Assembly (NCBI GenBank): GCA_965203865.1
Contig: OZ241916.1
Coordinates: 1,054,001-1,118,000, forward strand
From: G965200765 sp965203865
GTDB lineage: Bacteria; Pseudomonadota; Gammaproteobacteria; Arenicellales; JAJDZL01
Reading direction: 5' to 3'
Length of the DNA: 64,000 nucleotides
The notes under the pieces were generated by a model. It was not told the origin of the DNA. It did no database searches and was given only the letters and a program-made list of their open reading frames with translations. This document shows positions 36,370 through 44,326 of this stretch, piece after piece; positions within the stretch are counted from its first letter, which is position 1, and every line of letters starts with the position of its first letter. A program made the position numbers and the translations under genes.

Positions 36370-36900
36370 CTACCATTGAAAGTAGACTACAGAATCGTGA
36401 AAATCGTTAATTTTTTCTTCACTGGAAGAGAGGATTCTAAAACCATTTTCTTTTGAATCTGTCCACTGATTATCCAGGATGACTCGGTTCGCAATCCAGT
36501 GGTTCGCAATCTTGTGCCCAATCAATACATACGCTTCAGGCGATTGAATTGTAATTCCACCATCGGGGCCTAGTCTGGTGTTCATGGGCCTGGGAGTTGT
36601 CCAGTCAGCAAGAACAGTACAACTATCTGCATCCAAAGAATCTGTAATGATAACTCGGTGAATCGGCCATGCGTAGGAGTTTCCCCAAACGGCAACTTCT
36701 TCACTGGGCAATTTACAGGCTACAGCAAGTAGGTGTTCGCCGCGGAATGAAAACTTTTCGTAGAATGAATCGTTGCCTTGAACAGCATAGCAACCGGCTC
36801 CGCTTAATTCATCAGAGGATTGCACTTCTGGCGGCGTCCACTCCAGATTTTTTAATGAATGCCGATCAAATTCAGGTACAGGGAATCGTTTTGCCCACAT
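36370..36900 (-). CDS. Unrecognised 176-residue protein of the C1 island
   Basis: I do not recognise this protein. The frame is intact from the ATG at 36900, has normal-looking composition and ends 57 bases before the MetF-like gene, so co-transcription is likely. No signal peptide or membrane segment is visible. It is rich in aromatic residues (eight Trp) and beta-type alternation: NLEWTPPEV, GCYAVQGNDSFYEKFSFRGEHLLAVACKLP, VLADWTTPRPMNTRLGPDGGI and QSPEAYVLIGHKIANHWIANRV. The Trp/Pro-rich start resembles nothing I can name. Context suggests a part in the methyl-transfer pathway, perhaps substrate handling. Confidence 0.6.
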   Translation of the reverse strand: MWAKRFPVPEFDRHSLKNLEWTPPEVQSSDELSGAGCYAVQGNDSFYEKFSFRGEHLLAVACKLPSEEVAVWGNSYAWPIHRVIITDSLDADSCTVLADWTTPRPMNTRLGPDGGITIQSPEAYVLIGHKIANHWIANRVILDNQWTDSKENGFRILSSSEEKINDFHDSVVYFQW

Positions 36901-37240
36901 TTTGACTAACTACAGATATTTGTTGCTATTATAAATTGAACGCCTATTATATAAATGTAGCAATAGTTCTGTGCAAATCAAAATAATTCCTTGAATTGAT
37001 TCGAAGGAAACTACTTTGTTTAATACCCCTCTTAGAGAAGATTGATTTGCAGCGCTGTACTTGATAAGTCTTTAAAAGAACTTGCTTTTCCTGCTTTTCG
37101 AAACCCGAAAAGTTCAAGCCTTGAGCAAAGTCAGAATTGAATATTGCAAAACGAAAACACAATCGTGAATATACTTATCAAGTAAGCAAGTGGTGCAGTA
37201 ATTCATATTCAAACAATTTATCAATGCGGGAATTGTAGCA
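36901..37240. promoter_or_regulatory. Divergent control region with a pair of 11-base inverted repeats
   Basis: This 340-base gap lies between two divergent genes of the C1 island, so it must hold both promoters. ACTTGATAAGT at 37059-37069 recurs as its reverse complement ACTTATCAAGT at 37173-37183, about 100 bases apart. Each copy is itself close to a palindrome, as expected of paired operator sites. Between them lies a 7-pair hairpin CTTTTCG/CGAAAAG (37094-37112). No cobalamin riboswitch box was seen. The GntR gene of the island is a candidate regulator, which is an inference. Confidence 0.45.
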
Positions 37241-37531
37241 ATGGCTAAAGTAACAGTTCTGTACTGGAAAAACATACCGTCTGTGGTTGAAGCCCGGGAA
37301 GGGAGCGAGGTTCACAAGGAACTATTAAGCGAGAGATTTCAGGAATTGATTGATCTGGTAGCAATGAAAATGCAACTTGCAGGTACGGACGAGTACTTGA
37401 TGCAATGGCAGAAAGGTGTTCCGAAGGAAGTAGAGGGAACCGCATACGAAGCAGCAGTCGCTGTAAAAGATGAATTTGAAGCTCGCTATAAGGAAATCCG
37501 AAAGGAAGAACTGGCAAAAGCGGTTGGCTAA
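37241..37531 (+). CDS. PF13769-type small protein (virulence_fact family)
   Basis: A 96-residue cytoplasmic protein. The opening KVTVLYWKNIPSVVEAREG and the later LMQWQKG and EGTAYEAAVAVKDEFEARY fit the family named Virulence_fact (PF13769), whose function is unknown. From memory, members often lie next to methylene-THF reductase and corrinoid methyltransferase genes in Alphaproteobacteria. The name is a historical label, and nothing here suggests virulence. It is divergent from the leftward C1 operon and converges with the glycerate kinase gene 7 bases away. Confidence 0.65.
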   Translation: MAKVTVLYWKNIPSVVEAREGSEVHKELLSERFQELIDLVAMKMQLAGTDEYLMQWQKGVPKEVEGTAYEAAVAVKDEFEARYKEIRKEELAKAVG

Positions 37532-37538
37532 ATAATAT

Positions 37539-38822
37539 CTAGCTTGTCTCCTCAGGAAGGTAAAGAATCGCTCTGTAGTCGTTGACATTGGTTAGAGTTG
37601 GCCCTGTTTTGACAAGATCGCCGAGACTTTCAAAGAAACTGTAAGAGTCATTGTTGTCAAGGTATTCTTGAGGATTCAGATTCTTTTGTTCAGCCCTTTT
37701 CAGTGTGGTGGGAGTGATGACCGCACCTGCATTGTCTCCAGAGCCATCTCTTCCATCAGTGTCGCAGGCGATTGCATAGATGCCTTTTGTACCATTCAGT
37801 TCAATTGCCAGTGCAAGTGCGTATTGTGTGTTGGGTCCGCCTTTTCCTTTTCCAGATACAGAAACAGTAGTTTCGCCTCCCGATAGAATAAGGTGCGAAC
37901 CATTTAAATTGGCTCTTCGCAAGAATTGAAGCACCTTTTGTGCGTGGTCCGTTGCAACTGCATTGCAATCGCCTTCTACTCTGGAACCGAGCGAAGACGT
38001 TGAAATACCAATCAAATGTGCCTCTCTCTCGCATGCCTCTATCGCAATATCCGCTGATGCGATTACTTTCGCCCTGGAATTTTGAAATAGCATGTCCCCA
38101 GGCTTTGGTGTTTCCAGTTCACCGGATTTCAGTTCTTTAATTGCAGTTTCGGGACATGAAATATTGTACTTTCGAATGACTTCTAGTGCTTTTTCGCAAG
38201 TAGAAGGGTCCGCTACTGTTGGCCCCGACCCGATGATTGCCGGATCATCCCCCACAACATCGGATACGCACAAAGTTAATACTTTGGCTGGGTGAATCGC
38301 ACTCATTAATCTGCCGCCTTTGATCAGAGACAAGTGTTTCCGAACACAATTCATTTCTTCAATGTCAGCACCGGATTTGAGCAGTTCTTGAGTGATTGTT
38401 CGCTTTTGATCAAGAGTCAGGCAATTTGCAGGCAAAGTTAAGAGAGAAGAAGCACCGCCTGAAATCAAGCAGAGAACAAAATCGGAAGAGTTCAGAGCCT
38501 CAGCAGTATTCAAGATTTTCTGTGCGGCCTTGACCCCGGCATTATCTGGCACTGGATGTGCCGCCTCCACTACTTCTATAGTCTGGCAATCGACAGCGTG
38601 ATTGTAGGGAGTTAAAGCCAATCCGTAAGTATTGCGTTGTAAAAATTGCTCTGCAACTTGGGCCATTAAAGCCGCAGACTTTCCAACTGCAACTACACAA
38701 ATCTTGTCATCAATTATTGACACAAGGTGTTCTGGCAGGCAATTTTCTGGTGAAACGCTATGTACTGCAGTCTTGAACAGGTTAATTAGAATATCTTTGG
38801 GACTGGCATTTGCATAGGTCAC
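37539..38822 (-). CDS. Glycerate 2-kinase (MOFRL/GckA-TtuD type)
   Basis: A 427-residue enzyme of the GckA/TtuD family, which phosphorylates D-glycerate to 2-phosphoglycerate; older annotations call it hydroxypyruvate reductase. The N-terminal DUF4147 domain shows VVAVGKSAALMAQVAE, EAAHPVPDNAGVKAAQ and CLISGGASSLLTLP. CVRKHLSLIKGGRLM and SDVVGDDPAIIGSGPTV follow, and the C-terminal MOFRL domain has LSGGETTVSVSGKGKGGPNTQ and ACDTDGRDGSGDNAGAVI. The GTG at 38822 is the likely start. Glycerate kinase is the key enzyme of the serine cycle and of glycolate use, so it could connect to the C1 genes next door. That link is only suggestive. Confidence 0.92.
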   Translation of the reverse strand: MTYANASPKDILINLFKTAVHSVSPENCLPEHLVSIIDDKICVVAVGKSAALMAQVAEQFLQRNTYGLALTPYNHAVDCQTIEVVEAAHPVPDNAGVKAAQKILNTAEALNSSDFVLCLISGGASSLLTLPANCLTLDQKRTITQELLKSGADIEEMNCVRKHLSLIKGGRLMSAIHPAKVLTLCVSDVVGDDPAIIGSGPTVADPSTCEKALEVIRKYNISCPETAIKELKSGELETPKPGDMLFQNSRAKVIASADIAIEACEREAHLIGISTSSLGSRVEGDCNAVATDHAQKVLQFLRRANLNGSHLILSGGETTVSVSGKGKGGPNTQYALALAIELNGTKGIYAIACDTDGRDGSGDNAGAVITPTTLKRAEQKNLNPQEYLDNNDSYSFFESLGDLVKTGPTLTNVNDYRAILYLPEETS

Positions 38823-38894
38823 AGTTATTTAACTCCAAAGCTTGGGTTGGAACTTCAATTTCCAGTCGACTGTTGGCGGCTTAGACGATGTCAA

Positions 38895-39461
38895 CTATTC
38901 CTTTAGAGATTTGATCATCGGTAAAATTGCTTTAAAGTCCTCAGTATTACCCCTTTCCAGCCATTCAAATACTATCATCTCAGTTGTGGCAATCATTCCG
39001 CCGCTAAACTTTATTCTTTCCAATGCCATGTTTTTATCCTCAGGACTTCTGGAAGAGACAGCGTCGGATACAAGTATTATTTGAAATCCATTTTGCTTCA
39101 GCCCGATAGCAGTTTGTAGTACGCATACATGTGCCTCGGTGCCAACAACTACTGCCTGGTGTCGGTCCAATTCTTGGATTTGTTCAACAGAATCTGGCTC
39201 GTCTGTTGCGCAAAAGTGTGTTTTCTCAATTACAACGGGGTTGTCAATCTGACTTGACAATTTATCTACTGTATGTCCAATAGCATCAGGACAATGCTCT
39301 GTAATAACAACAGGAATGGATAGTAATTTTGCTGCTTGCAGGATGCATTGAATATTATTTAGCAGTGCATTTGGTGATTCTACGGCAGGCAAAAGTTTTT
39401 CTTGCACATCAACCATTACAAGAAAAGAATTGTCTTTTTCTATCAAGTAGTTCGTTGTCAT
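38895..39461 (-). CDS. Isochorismatase-family cysteine hydrolase
   Basis: A 188-residue hydrolase of the isochorismatase/nicotinamidase fold with its full catalytic triad: Asp18 (LVMVDVQEKL), Lys80 (VVIEKTHFCA) and Cys113 (GTEAHVCVLQTA). The VGTEAHVCVLQTA and LVSDAVSSRS motifs place it in the YcaC-like subgroup, whose natural substrates are mostly unknown. The region after the triad (FSGGMIATTEMIVFEWLE) is the standard C-terminal helix. It lies 13 bases after the malonyl-CoA decarboxylase gene and so is probably in the same transcript. Confidence 0.88.
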   Translation of the reverse strand: MTTNYLIEKDNSFLVMVDVQEKLLPAVESPNALLNNIQCILQAAKLLSIPVVITEHCPDAIGHTVDKLSSQIDNPVVIEKTHFCATDEPDSVEQIQELDRHQAVVVGTEAHVCVLQTAIGLKQNGFQIILVSDAVSSRSPEDKNMALERIKFSGGMIATTEMIVFEWLERGNTEDFKAILPMIKSLKE

Positions 39462-39474
39462 TAAACTGAATATT

Positions 39475-40797
39475 CTACTTTCGCATTAACTTGGAAACCG
39501 AGGAACTTGCTACAACACTGTAGTTTTTAACGTATTTTTCATGATTTTTCTCAATCGCATCGAGGTCGTACAGGTAATTGGCAAGAATTCCGGCAGATTG
39601 CTTCAAGCCGTTGGAAGACATGTCTCCTCGCCAATTGATTCGGTGCAGTTCAGCACCGTTTCCCAAGTGAAATCGTGCGACTGGATCGTAGGGGAGATTT
39701 CCTTTCTTTGCTTTTGTCAAATACAAGGCAGCTAGTCGCTTCAAAAAGGGTTGCAATTTTTCTTCAAATTCTTCTTTTGCGTACCAGGAATCGGTGTTCA
39801 TATATTCAAGCGCAATTCGGTCTGGCTGGGAAAGGAATTCATTGTTTGAATCAGCAACGCAGTCAGATAGCCACTTGCGAAATTTTGGAATAGGTGAAAG
39901 AGTTGCAAATGTCTTAATCTGAGGAAATTCCATTTTTATTTCCAGAACAACTTGCTTGATGAGAAAGTTGCCGAACGAAATTCCTTTCAAGCCAGAATGG
40001 CAATTGTTGATTGAATAAAAAACTGCTGTATCGGCCTTGTGCGGGTCTACGGATTCCCGGTTATGGTCAATGAGTGTTTTAATGGATTCAGGCAAGCTGT
40101 TTTCCAAAGCAACTTCAACAAAAATCAAAGGTTCATCAGGCATTGCGGGGTGAAAGAATGCAAAGCATCTTCGATCTTCTGCAAGCCGTCTCCGAAGATC
40201 TTCCCAACCGGAAATTTCATGAACGCTTTCGTATTGAATGACTTTCTCGAGTACCGCCGCCGGTGTTTCCCAGTCGATGCGTCGAAGTGTAAGAAACCCC
40301 TTGTTAAACCAGGAAGCCATTAAGTGTGCCAAATCGTTCTCCACCGGTTTTAGTTCGGGGTGAGAATTTAAAAAACGCATCAAATCACTCCGCATGGACA
40401 CAAGAGTTGAAATTCCATCTGGTGCCATGTTGATTCTCCGAAACAATTCCTGTCTGCGCGGCTCAACTTCCGAATACAGTTTTTCAAAACTCGCGATGTC
40501 GCGAGATTCATTGTAGGCAACTGCAAAGTCTAGAATTTTCTCTGGATTAACATCAAAATTCTCAAGAAGGTACGTTAGGAAGGCGAGCTTTTCTTCATCA
40601 TTCAGGCCTTTGTATCCGGTAACAATCTGTCTGGCAATTGCTAAGCCCGAAGCCTCTCCGACGATTGTCATGATTTCATCACACCAAGCTTTAAGATTAT
40701 TAGTCGTTGGTCTTTTAACGGGTGCATGCCGCCTGAAAATTTCAATACCGGCATCAGCGACCGAATTAAGCAGTTGATTCAGACTAACGGAAGGCAT
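39475..40797 (-). CDS. Malonyl-CoA decarboxylase
   Basis: A 440-residue malonyl-CoA decarboxylase, which splits malonyl-CoA into acetyl-CoA and CO2. The N-terminal helical domain (about 1-150, with LAFLTYLLENFDVNPEKI) is followed by the GNAT-like catalytic domain. That domain holds RRLAEDRRCFAFFHPAMPDEPLIFVEVAL, FYSINNCHSGLKGISFGNFLIKQVV and FATLSPIPKFRKWL, all family signatures. HLGNGAELHRINWRGD and SNGLKQSAGILANYLYDL mark the C-terminal part with the conserved His. It heads a small leftward group with the isochorismatase-like gene. No malonate transporter or malonyl-CoA synthetase is seen in the window. Confidence 0.92.
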   Translation of the reverse strand: MPSVSLNQLLNSVADAGIEIFRRHAPVKRPTTNNLKAWCDEIMTIVGEASGLAIARQIVTGYKGLNDEEKLAFLTYLLENFDVNPEKILDFAVAYNESRDIASFEKLYSEVEPRRQELFRRINMAPDGISTLVSMRSDLMRFLNSHPELKPVENDLAHLMASWFNKGFLTLRRIDWETPAAVLEKVIQYESVHEISGWEDLRRRLAEDRRCFAFFHPAMPDEPLIFVEVALENSLPESIKTLIDHNRESVDPHKADTAVFYSINNCHSGLKGISFGNFLIKQVVLEIKMEFPQIKTFATLSPIPKFRKWLSDCVADSNNEFLSQPDRIALEYMNTDSWYAKEEFEEKLQPFLKRLAALYLTKAKKGNLPYDPVARFHLGNGAELHRINWRGDMSSNGLKQSAGILANYLYDLDAIEKNHEKYVKNYSVVASSSVSKLMRK

Positions 40798-41047
40798 TGC
40801 AGGTTTTTCAAATACGAATTGAAAGTTAGAACGTTTGATAAAGTGAATTTAATTACTCGTTCTACAAGCGAGACTGACTCTACAAACAATGTTAAAGTCG
40901 CAAGTGATTTGTCAAGGAAAGGTTTTGCGACTTGAACAACACGATGGTTAGCAATATAGGTTGAATCAATGGAATCATTTCGATAGTGATTGGTATTTTT
41001 GCCTTGAATAACTGAGTATCGTAATATGATTCAGCGAATATTACGCT

Positions 41048-41428
41048 CTATAATTGGTTCTCTTCTTCCAGTACCTTTCGCGCCGCACGGAAACATTCAA
41101 GGGCTTGCGGTACTCCGCAATAGATTCCAACGATGTGAATAATCGCACGAATTTCATCTACACTTACGCCGTTGTTCAATGCCCCGCGACAATGCAGTTC
41201 CCATTCGTGCATTTTACCTAGTGCCCCGATCATTGCGAGATTAATCATTGAACGGTTTTTCGCACTGATTGTTTCGTCTCCCCATCCAAATCCCCAGCAC
41301 CATTCTGTCATCGCCTCCTGAAACGGGCGAATAAACTCATCGGCAGCCTCAAGATTCTTTTCTACATATTTTTCTCCGAGTGTCGCCTTTCTTTTGGATA
41401 GTCCTTTTTTGAACAATTTTTCATCCAT
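41048..41428 (-). CDS. Carboxymuconolactone decarboxylase (CMD)-family protein
   Basis: A 126-residue helical protein of the CMD/AhpD-like family, starting at the ATG at 41428. It shows RKATLGEKYVEKNLEAADEF at the N-terminus, then WCWGFGWGDETISAKNRSMINLAMIGALGKMHEWELHCRGALNNG and IRAIIHIVGIYCGVPQALECFR. The arrangement resembles the 4-carboxymuconolactone decarboxylase PcaC more than AhpD, since the CxxC peroxidase motif is missing. No other protocatechuate genes lie nearby, so its function is open. It is flanked by gaps of about 200-250 bases and is likely monocistronic. Confidence 0.82.
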   Translation of the reverse strand: MDEKLFKKGLSKRKATLGEKYVEKNLEAADEFIRPFQEAMTEWCWGFGWGDETISAKNRSMINLAMIGALGKMHEWELHCRGALNNGVSVDEIRAIIHIVGIYCGVPQALECFRAARKVLEEENQL

Positions 41429-41637
41429 TTGTTATGTCTCCATACTTTGCCTTGGCTAAATTTATCAGATGCAAGTAAGTGTTGAAAATAGCGCTGGGTA
41501 TAGCAGATGGTGTGAGAGAAATCAATGCTATAGGTGATTCGTCAGGCTATATTACCTTATCTGTCAATTTTCAAAACACCACTTAATTTAGAGTTTGCTA
41601 TAGGGAAAGCTAATACATCAAACCGATATGGATTTAC

Positions 41638-42348
41638 CTATTTGATTTTGTACCATTTCATTTCGTCATCGATAAGTTGATCAAACAGTTCGAAGTTATC
41701 TTTAAAATTTACAAAAACTTGTTCGTAATGGTTGTTAGGATATTTTCTGGACTTTGTCTTGACTTTGCCTTCTTTATTTATTCGTAGCGTTATTTTTTGG
41801 TTGTCTGTTATTTGATAGCTATCTAGTGAAAGGTCATCAAATTTTTCAACATCCTCAGTTTTAAAGATATAGTAATTTACATGATTTTCATCCCATACCT
41901 GAATCCATACATAAAACACCCGTCCATCGGCCAAATGATATCGAATCTTAGGATGAAAACTATAGCTCTTCAATGATTCTTCGCCTTTTTTTGGTTTCAT
42001 CGGCTTGCCTTCCGAAGTCTTAACTTGAATAAATCGGACAAGCATTTGCAACGAGTTTGATTCACATTTCTCGCACAAATTGGTTACTGTTGTTCGAATT
42101 GTTGAATTTGGTGAATCAGGCTGAGGTAGAGATTGCCCATGAGAGCCGCTGTACTGGCTTTTACGTCGGAGTGGCTTGGTAAATTCTGCACATTTGTCAC
42201 AATAACTTTTCAAAATCACAAAATCGAATTTTTCATCAATGTAGGCTCTATATACTTGCCAGTCACGCTTATGCAACTCCATTGCTAATCGCATTTCACC
42301 GTAGAGGCCAATAACACGTTTTTCAGCTTCTAGTTTATCGGTATGCAT
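41638..42348 (-). CDS. Type II restriction endonuclease, PD-(D/E)XK fold with zinc knuckles
   Basis: A 236-residue protein from the ATG at 42348, overlapping the end of the methyltransferase gene by 14 bases. The nuclease core is legible: Glu18 in VIGLYGEMRLAMEL, Asp42 in KFDFVIL, and Gln108-x-Lys110 in FIQVKTS, i.e. an E...D...QxK active site. Between Asp42 and the QxK lie two CxxC knuckles (Cys50/Cys53 and Cys92/Cys95) that could bind one zinc. The order of motifs resembles the PDDEXK_5 group of intron and restriction nucleases. Tight coupling to a DNA methyltransferase makes a restriction enzyme the best reading. The recognition site is unknown. Confidence 0.75.
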   Translation of the reverse strand: MHTDKLEAEKRVIGLYGEMRLAMELHKRDWQVYRAYIDEKFDFVILKSYCDKCAEFTKPLRRKSQYSGSHGQSLPQPDSPNSTIRTTVTNLCEKCESNSLQMLVRFIQVKTSEGKPMKPKKGEESLKSYSFHPKIRYHLADGRVFYVWIQVWDENHVNYYIFKTEDVEKFDDLSLDSYQITDNQKITLRINKEGKVKTKSRKYPNNHYEQVFVNFKDNFELFDQLIDDEMKWYKIK

Positions 42349-43576
42349 AATCGTACTCAATCCAAGGTTTGCTTGAATTTAAAGGGATATCTGAAAGTTG
42401 TTTATTTGCGTTCATTAAGATTGATTTGCGGAACAAGTCTTTATTTATTTCAATTCCAACACCATGGCGACCGAGTTTCGTTGCCTCGATAGCAGTGGTG
42501 AAGCTTCCAGCAAATGGGTCTAATACTGTTTCTCCTAAACCGCTAAATACTTGAGTTGCGTATGCTGGGATTTCGCTAGGATAAGGTGCAGTGTGCCCGA
42601 GTAAGTTCTCTCCTTTAGAATTAATTTTAATTACTGGCGGAAATCGCACTAGGTCACGCCGCCACATCTTCAACAAATCATCCTTGACTACATTGCAATT
42701 TGACTTCAAACCATTCATAACATAACTTCTATATGAAAAACGTTTCCCTCTATTTCCTTCAGATCGTTCCATACAGTCCAAGTTTTTGCATTCCCAAGAT
42801 TTGACTCCAACACCCGAGTAAGCATTTCCATTTACCTTTAGACACCCGCAAATTGGGCATGGATACAATGTATCATCCAACCGATGTTTGTAAAATACAA
42901 AAATATGCTCATAGCAATTGACTGGATATTGATACAAGGGAAATGGATTATCACCATTTTTATGTCTTTGCGACTGCACTTCTCCCTTGTCCCAAATAAA
43001 GTCATCTACGAAATGAAATCCAACACTTTCGAATATTGAAGTGAAATATGCGCCTAGCGGAATTCGCCGCTTGCCCCAAGATGACTTGGTGTATTTGTGG
43101 TCGTTGTCAAAGATATCACCGACGTTAAAGACAAATGGTCGATGGTTGTCAAGCACTCTAAATGACTCTTTAATAATTGATTCCATCTCAATCAGATAAT
43201 CATCCAGATTATTCCAATTTGAATATTCGCGAGCATTGTAGTAAGGAGGGGAAGTAACCATTAGTTGTACACTTTCTGATTTCATACTCTTCAAAAAATC
43301 TAGGCAATCCCCCCACAAGATTTTCATTTTAATTCGGTCAGATTCAAGGAATTCAACTAGACGATGATCAACTTGTGAGTATTCTGCCTGAAAAATTTCT
43401 TTTACTGATTGACAGTAAAGACTAACGAACTGGTCAATCGTATCTCTTTTGTTGCCCTGAATTTCTTTGTAACACTGAGTTTTAAATTTTGCTAACTGGG
43501 CTTTAGTAAATACTCGCTCCAAGTATTTTTCACTTACATTAAATATTGTATGAAGGTAGGGGTGGAAATTACTCAT
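42335..43576 (-). CDS. DNA methyltransferase of the type II R-M system
   Basis: A 413-residue DNA methyltransferase. The catalytic motif IV is VTSPPYYNAREYSNW (SPPY, common in N4-cytosine and some N6-adenine enzymes) at about residue 110. It precedes the AdoMet motif DPFAGSFTTAIEATKLGRHGVGIEI at about 355, so the motif order is the beta class. In between lies a zinc-ribbon-like insert, CPICGCLKVNGNAYSG with a later WECKNLDCMERSE. The start at 43576 is an ATG. It protects host DNA from the nuclease encoded directly downstream. The region is more AT-rich than the flanking metabolic genes, which suggests horizontal acquisition. Confidence 0.9.
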   Translation of the reverse strand: MSNFHPYLHTIFNVSEKYLERVFTKAQLAKFKTQCYKEIQGNKRDTIDQFVSLYCQSVKEIFQAEYSQVDHRLVEFLESDRIKMKILWGDCLDFLKSMKSESVQLMVTSPPYYNAREYSNWNNLDDYLIEMESIIKESFRVLDNHRPFVFNVGDIFDNDHKYTKSSWGKRRIPLGAYFTSIFESVGFHFVDDFIWDKGEVQSQRHKNGDNPFPLYQYPVNCYEHIFVFYKHRLDDTLYPCPICGCLKVNGNAYSGVGVKSWECKNLDCMERSEGNRGKRFSYRSYVMNGLKSNCNVVKDDLLKMWRRDLVRFPPVIKINSKGENLLGHTAPYPSEIPAYATQVFSGLGETVLDPFAGSFTTAIEATKLGRHGVGIEINKDLFRKSILMNANKQLSDIPLNSSKPWIEYDYAYR

Positions 43577-43923
43577 CTCTTAATCGGATATTTATTACTT
43601 TTTAATTTGAATAATCTAAAAATGGTAATTCAAAAGTAAAAATACGTTTAATTTTGATTATTGGTTGCATAAAGTTACACTAGACGATGAGTATATCACT
43701 AATACGTCCACATATAGTATTTTTTTACATTCTCGATTATATGTTCTATATATTGTCAATCTCTATCAACTTTACTAATATTTTTCATTTGATTTCAATT
43801 CAAGCTTGTTGTAGTTCCAGAAACTACATAAGAATCAAAATACCACCGGTTTAAGTATATAAGTATCAAATATAATAAACTGGCCAGATTAGTTTAATAA
43901 ATTTACTAAAAATTCAATTTGGG
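43577..43923. other. Very AT-rich divergent intergenic region
   Basis: A 347-base gap between the leftward methyltransferase gene and the rightward antitoxin gene. It is very AT-rich and shows no open frame with protein-like content. It must hold both promoters. Its one strong symmetric element is the palindrome at 43810-43828. Confidence 0.5.
43810..43828. promoter_or_regulatory. Palindrome upstream of the antitoxin gene
   Basis: TGTAGTT (43810-43816) and AACTACA (43822-43828) flank a five-base centre. A perfect 7-base dyad about 100 bases upstream of a Phd/YefM gene would suit autoregulatory operator binding. It could equally be a control site for the R-M genes. Confidence 0.35.
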
Positions 43924-44208
43924 ATGTATACGATGGGCTTAGAGTATTCAACATTTGAAGCAAAAACAAAGTTTTCGGAGGTTGTTCGTCTAGTGAGATC
44001 GGGAAAATCAATTACGATTACTTACCGAGGAGAGCCTGTAGCTGAAATTCGCCCCTTGATGGAAGAGAAATCCACGCTTAAAGAACACTTGGCAGAGCTT
44101 GAACGGCGAGGGGCACTAACCCCAGCAAAAAGTAGAAAACCGTTAAAGCCAATTGCTCACCGGCCTGGTGCACTTGAACGTTTTCTTGAGGATAGAAGTA
44201 GATTCTGA
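43924..44208 (+). CDS. Phd/YefM-type antitoxin without a visible toxin
   Basis: A 94-residue protein with the Phd/YefM antitoxin N-terminus: YSTFEAKTKFSEVVRLVRSGKSITITYRGEPVAEIRPL, the beta-helix DNA-binding dimer fold with the conserved AKxxFsell and G.pvA.i.p motifs. The C-terminal part is polar and proline-rich, as expected for a toxin-binding tail. The usual PIN (VapC) or RelE toxin gene does not follow; only 118 bases remain before the broken methyltransferase gene. It is therefore orphaned or now serves another role. An ATG three codons later is an alternative start. Confidence 0.8.
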   Translation: MYTMGLEYSTFEAKTKFSEVVRLVRSGKSITITYRGEPVAEIRPLMEEKSTLKEHLAELERRGALTPAKSRKPLKPIAHRPGALERFLEDRSRF

Positions 44209-44326
44209 TTTCGGTGATTATCAGTATATTCATTGAATTTTCCTGTAAATCACTTTGGAGTTGATGCGTCATTGATACAGATGCGGGCAAAAGTGTGAAG
44301 AATGCGTGTTTGGTGAGGATAGAAAG

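Noticed and set aside
34637..37240. A possible cobalamin riboswitch controlling the corrinoid genes
   Set aside because: No B12-box-like conserved core or matching fold was found by eye on either strand of the intergenic regions.
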